A program made the position numbers and the translations under genes. From positions 1-8,489 of the forward strand of contig JANJSW010000136.1 of the NCBI GenBank assembly GCA_024711415.1: a stretch of DNA of 8,489 bases. Reading direction: 5' to 3'. This document shows, piece after piece, positions 6,677-8,489 of the stretch. The notes under the pieces are model-generated. The model did no database searches, was not told where the DNA came from, and worked only from the letters and a program-made list of their open reading frames with translations. The stretch comes from Thermomonas sp. (GTDB taxonomy: Bacteria > Pseudomonadota > Gammaproteobacteria > Xanthomonadales > Xanthomonadaceae). Position 1 is the first letter of the stretch. Each line of letters begins with the position of its first letter.

Positions 6677-6702
6677 ATTGGCCCCGGCCGCGTGATCCGC
6701 GC

Positions 6703-6708
6703 AATACT
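6703..6708 (+). promoter_or_regulatory. Weak candidate -10 box for the Rieske gene
   Basis: AATACT matches four of six -10 positions and ends six bases before the ATG at 6715. A poor -35 (TTGGCC, 6678-6683) lies 19 bases upstream. A promoter must lie near here, because a strong terminator sits just before it and the gap is short. If this is it, the transcript would be leaderless, which agrees with the lack of a ribosome-binding site. Confidence 0.3.
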
Positions 6709-6714
6709 GCCGGC

Positions 6715-7797
6715 ATGGACGCCGACCTCGCCCCGCAACCGCAAGCCACCGCCACCGCCCTGCCCGCGCGCTTCTATGCCGGGCCGGCGATGGCCGCCAC
6801 CGACCGCAGCGCGATCTTCGACCGCAGCTGGCAACTGGTCGCGCACGTCTCGCAGCTGCGCGGCGCTGGCGACCACGTCGTCGCCAACCTCGCCGGCCTG
6901 CCGGTGATCGCGGTGCGCGGCGCCGACGACACGATCCGGGTGATGCACAACGTCTGCCGCCATCGTGCCGGCCCCATCGCGCAGTGCGACGGGCTCGCCG
7001 CGAAGGCGTTGCGCTGCCGCTATCACGGCTGGACCTATACCTTGGAAGGCCAGCTGCGCTCGGCGCCGGAAATGAAGGACGCGCAGGGTTTCGATGTCGC
7101 CGACGTGCGCCTGCCGCAGCTGGCCGTGCGGATCTGGCAGGGGCTGGTGTTCGCGGCGGTCGATGCAGCGAATGCGCCGGACTTCGTCGCCTTCGTCGCC
7201 GGCATCGACGCCCGCCTCGGCACCGACCGCGGACTGGAACACTACGGCGGCCACCATCGCGCCAGCTACGACATCGCCTGCAACTGGAAGGTGTACGTCG
7301 ACAACTACCTGGAGGGCTACCACGTCCCGTTCGTGCATCCGGGCCTGAACCGGCTGCTCGACTACCGCAGCTACCGCACCGAGCTTGCGCGCTGGCATTC
7401 GCTGCAGTGGAGCCCGCTGGAGAGCGACCCCGCGCTGTACGGCAACGGCGACGCGCTGTACTACTGGCTGTGGCCAAACACCATGCTCAACATCCTGCCC
7501 GGGCGCCTGCAGACCAATACCGTGGTGCCGCTGGGCGTAGACCGCTGCCGGGTGGTGTTCGACAGCTACTACGCCGATGCCGGCGACGCCGCGCGGCGCG
7601 ACGCCGACCTCGCCTTCAGCGACGAGGTGCAGCATGAGGACATCGGCATCTGCGAGGACGTGCAGCGTGGCATGGCTTCCGGCAGCTACGTGCCCGGCCG
7701 GCTGAACCCACTGCGCGAGACCGGTGTCCACCACTTCCACGAACTGCTGCGCGATGCGTATCGCGGCGGCGCAACGGCTGCCAGCGGCAATGTCTGA
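6715..7797 (+). CDS. Rieske non-haem iron oxygenase alpha subunit (SRPBCC/RHO family)
   Basis: A 360-residue terminal oxygenase that uses O2 and electrons from a separate reductase to hydroxylate or demethylate a small substrate. The Rieske [2Fe-2S] domain (about 35-145) has ligands C81-R-H83 and C101-R-Y-H104. The catalytic domain carries the mononuclear iron site: H203 and H208 in NYLEGYHVPFVHP, with D309 (QHED) the likeliest third ligand, before ICEDVQRG. The residue that relays electrons between subunits is E200 here, where naphthalene-dioxygenase-type enzymes have Asp. Glu is reported at this position in the carnitine monooxygenase CntA, so a quaternary ammonium compound is a reasonable substrate guess, not a proven one. 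No beta subunit, ferredoxin or reductase gene is adjacent. ATG 6715 is chosen because the family N-terminus (ARFYAGP) follows closely; no ribosome-binding site is visible. The gene overlaps the transporter gene by eight bases. Confidence 0.9.
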   Translation: MDADLAPQPQATATALPARFYAGPAMAATDRSAIFDRSWQLVAHVSQLRGAGDHVVANLAGLPVIAVRGADDTIRVMHNVCRHRAGPIAQCDGLAAKALRCRYHGWTYTLEGQLRSAPEMKDAQGFDVADVRLPQLAVRIWQGLVFAAVDAANAPDFVAFVAGIDARLGTDRGLEHYGGHHRASYDIACNWKVYVDNYLEGYHVPFVHPGLNRLLDYRSYRTELARWHSLQWSPLESDPALYGNGDALYYWLWPNTMLNILPGRLQTNTVVPLGVDRCRVVFDSYYADAGDAARRDADLAFSDEVQHEDIGICEDVQRGMASGSYVPGRLNPLRETGVHHFHELLRDAYRGGATAASGNV

Positions 7798-8489
7798 CGC
7801 CCTCGCCCGCGCGGAGCCAACGGAACGCAAGCCCCTCGGCCCGTGGTCGGCCACCGCGCTGGTGGTCGGCAGCATGATCGGCAGCGGCGTGTTCCTGCTG
7901 CCGGCGTCGCTGGCGTCGTACGGCGGCGTCAGCCTGCTGGGCTGGGCCATCACCCTGTCCGGCGCGCTGGCGCTGGCGCTCACCTTCGCCCGCCTGGCGA
8001 TGCGCTGGCCGCAGACCGGTGGCCCCTACGCGTTCGCCCGCAACGCTTTCGGCGAGGCACCGGGGTTCATGGTCGCGTGGAGCTACTGGGTGTCGATCTG
8101 GAGCGCCAACGCGGCGATAGCGGTGGCCTTCGCCGGCAGCGTGGGCGCGCTGTTCCCGGCGCTGGTGGCGACGCCGCTGCGCGCCGGGGCCTGCGCGCTG
8201 GCGGGGCTGTGGCTGTGCGCCGGCATCAACCTGCTGGGGCTGCGCGAAGCGGGCCGGATGCAGATCGTGCTGACCGTGCTCAAGTTCGTACCGCTGGCGC
8301 TGTTCGCCGGCATCGCGATCTGGTTCGTCGAGCCGGCGCAGTTCCAGCCGTTCAACCGCAGCGCGGAATCGCTGCCCACGGCCACCCATGCCTGCGTTGC
8401 GCTGGTGCTGTGGGCACTGCTGGGGCTGGAGGCCGCCACCGTGCCGGCCGGCGCCATCGATGACCCGGCGCGCACCATCCCGCGCGCCA
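7790..8489 (+). CDS. APC-superfamily amino-acid/amine transporter, AdiC-like (partial)
   Basis: The first 233 residues of an inner-membrane transporter; a full family member is about 400-450 residues, so roughly half lies beyond the right edge. Hydrophobic segments fall near 20-40, 47-67, 95-121, 127-150, 157-177 and 199-216. The unwound first helix has the substrate-backbone motif GSGVFLLPA (31-39), and the loop after helix 2 has PQTGGPYAFAR. Helix 6 contains W208-A-L-L-G-L-E214, lining up with the gating W202 and E208 of the arginine/agmatine antiporter AdiC. Pocket residues differ: S28 for AdiC N22, S102 for A96 and I103 for C97, while N107 matches N101. Arginine is therefore probably not the substrate. 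The ATG at 7790 lies inside the end of the Rieske gene (ATGTCTGA), so translation is probably coupled and the transporter may import that enzyme's substrate. Confidence 0.9.
   Translation, partial: MSDALARAEPTERKPLGPWSATALVVGSMIGSGVFLLPASLASYGGVSLLGWAITLSGALALALTFARLAMRWPQTGGPYAFARNAFGEAPGFMVAWSYWVSIWSANAAIAVAFAGSVGALFPALVATPLRAGACALAGLWLCAGINLLGLREAGRMQIVLTVLKFVPLALFAGIAIWFVEPAQFQPFNRSAESLPTATHACVALVLWALLGLEAATVPAGAIDDPARTIPRA

Noticed and set aside
4558..7983. A 1141-codon open frame on the minus strand spanning the peptidase, Rieske and transporter genes
   Set aside because: It is codon-aligned antisense to the peptidase and Rieske genes, so it can only be stopped where those genes use TTA, CTA or TCA codons, which this GC-rich genome avoids. 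The translation shows no domain and is rich in His, Arg, Gln and Ala, and the plus-strand genes have intact catalytic motifs.

Overview
The window is GC-rich, gene-dense proteobacterial DNA. It fits a member of the Xanthomonadaceae/Lysobacteraceae (Xanthomonas, Stenotrophomonas, Lysobacter or Luteimonas-like). The support is the very high GC at third codon positions, a complete minCDE cell-division operon, and a bacterial angiotensin-converting-enzyme-type (M2) peptidase of the kind known from Xanthomonas. The genus assignment is inference; no rRNA or tRNA gene is present to confirm it. No insertion sequence, phage gene, CRISPR array or integration scar was seen.

Layout. Positions 1-1422 (minus strand) hold a DesK/DesR-like two-component system. 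A membrane histidine kinase is followed, through an ATGA stop/start overlap, by a LuxR/NarL-type response regulator that runs off the left edge. The 141-base gap at 1423-1563 carries divergent promoter candidates: a TATAAG box so close to the kinase ATG that its transcript would be leaderless, and an extended -10 box (TGCGATAAT) facing right. The rightward unit (1564-4586) reads GNAT acetyltransferase, minC, minD, minE, then a small HEAGH-containing metallopeptidase-like protein of unknown function. Spacing is tight throughout: a 4-base overlap, then gaps of 34, 3 and 20 bases.

Positions 4666-6627 encode an M2-family dipeptidyl carboxypeptidase carried as a lipoprotein, closed by a strong intrinsic terminator at 6652-6676. 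Positions 6715-8489 hold a Rieske non-haem iron oxygenase alpha subunit, overlapping by 8 bases an AdiC-like APC-family amino-acid/amine transporter cut by the right edge.

How the genes work together. MinC, MinD and MinE form the oscillating system that places the FtsZ ring at midcell. The acetyltransferase and the HEAGH protein are probably co-transcribed with it, but nothing in the sequence shows a division role. The kinase and regulator sense and transduce an unknown, possibly membrane-related, signal. The Rieske enzyme and transporter look like an uptake-plus-oxidation pair for a small nitrogenous compound. The Rieske active site has Glu where classical ring-hydroxylating dioxygenases have Asp, as reported for carnitine-type monooxygenases, so a quaternary ammonium substrate is plausible. 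The most under-described gene is the small HEAGH protein behind minE. Most of the window is otherwise ordinary, well-conserved chromosome.
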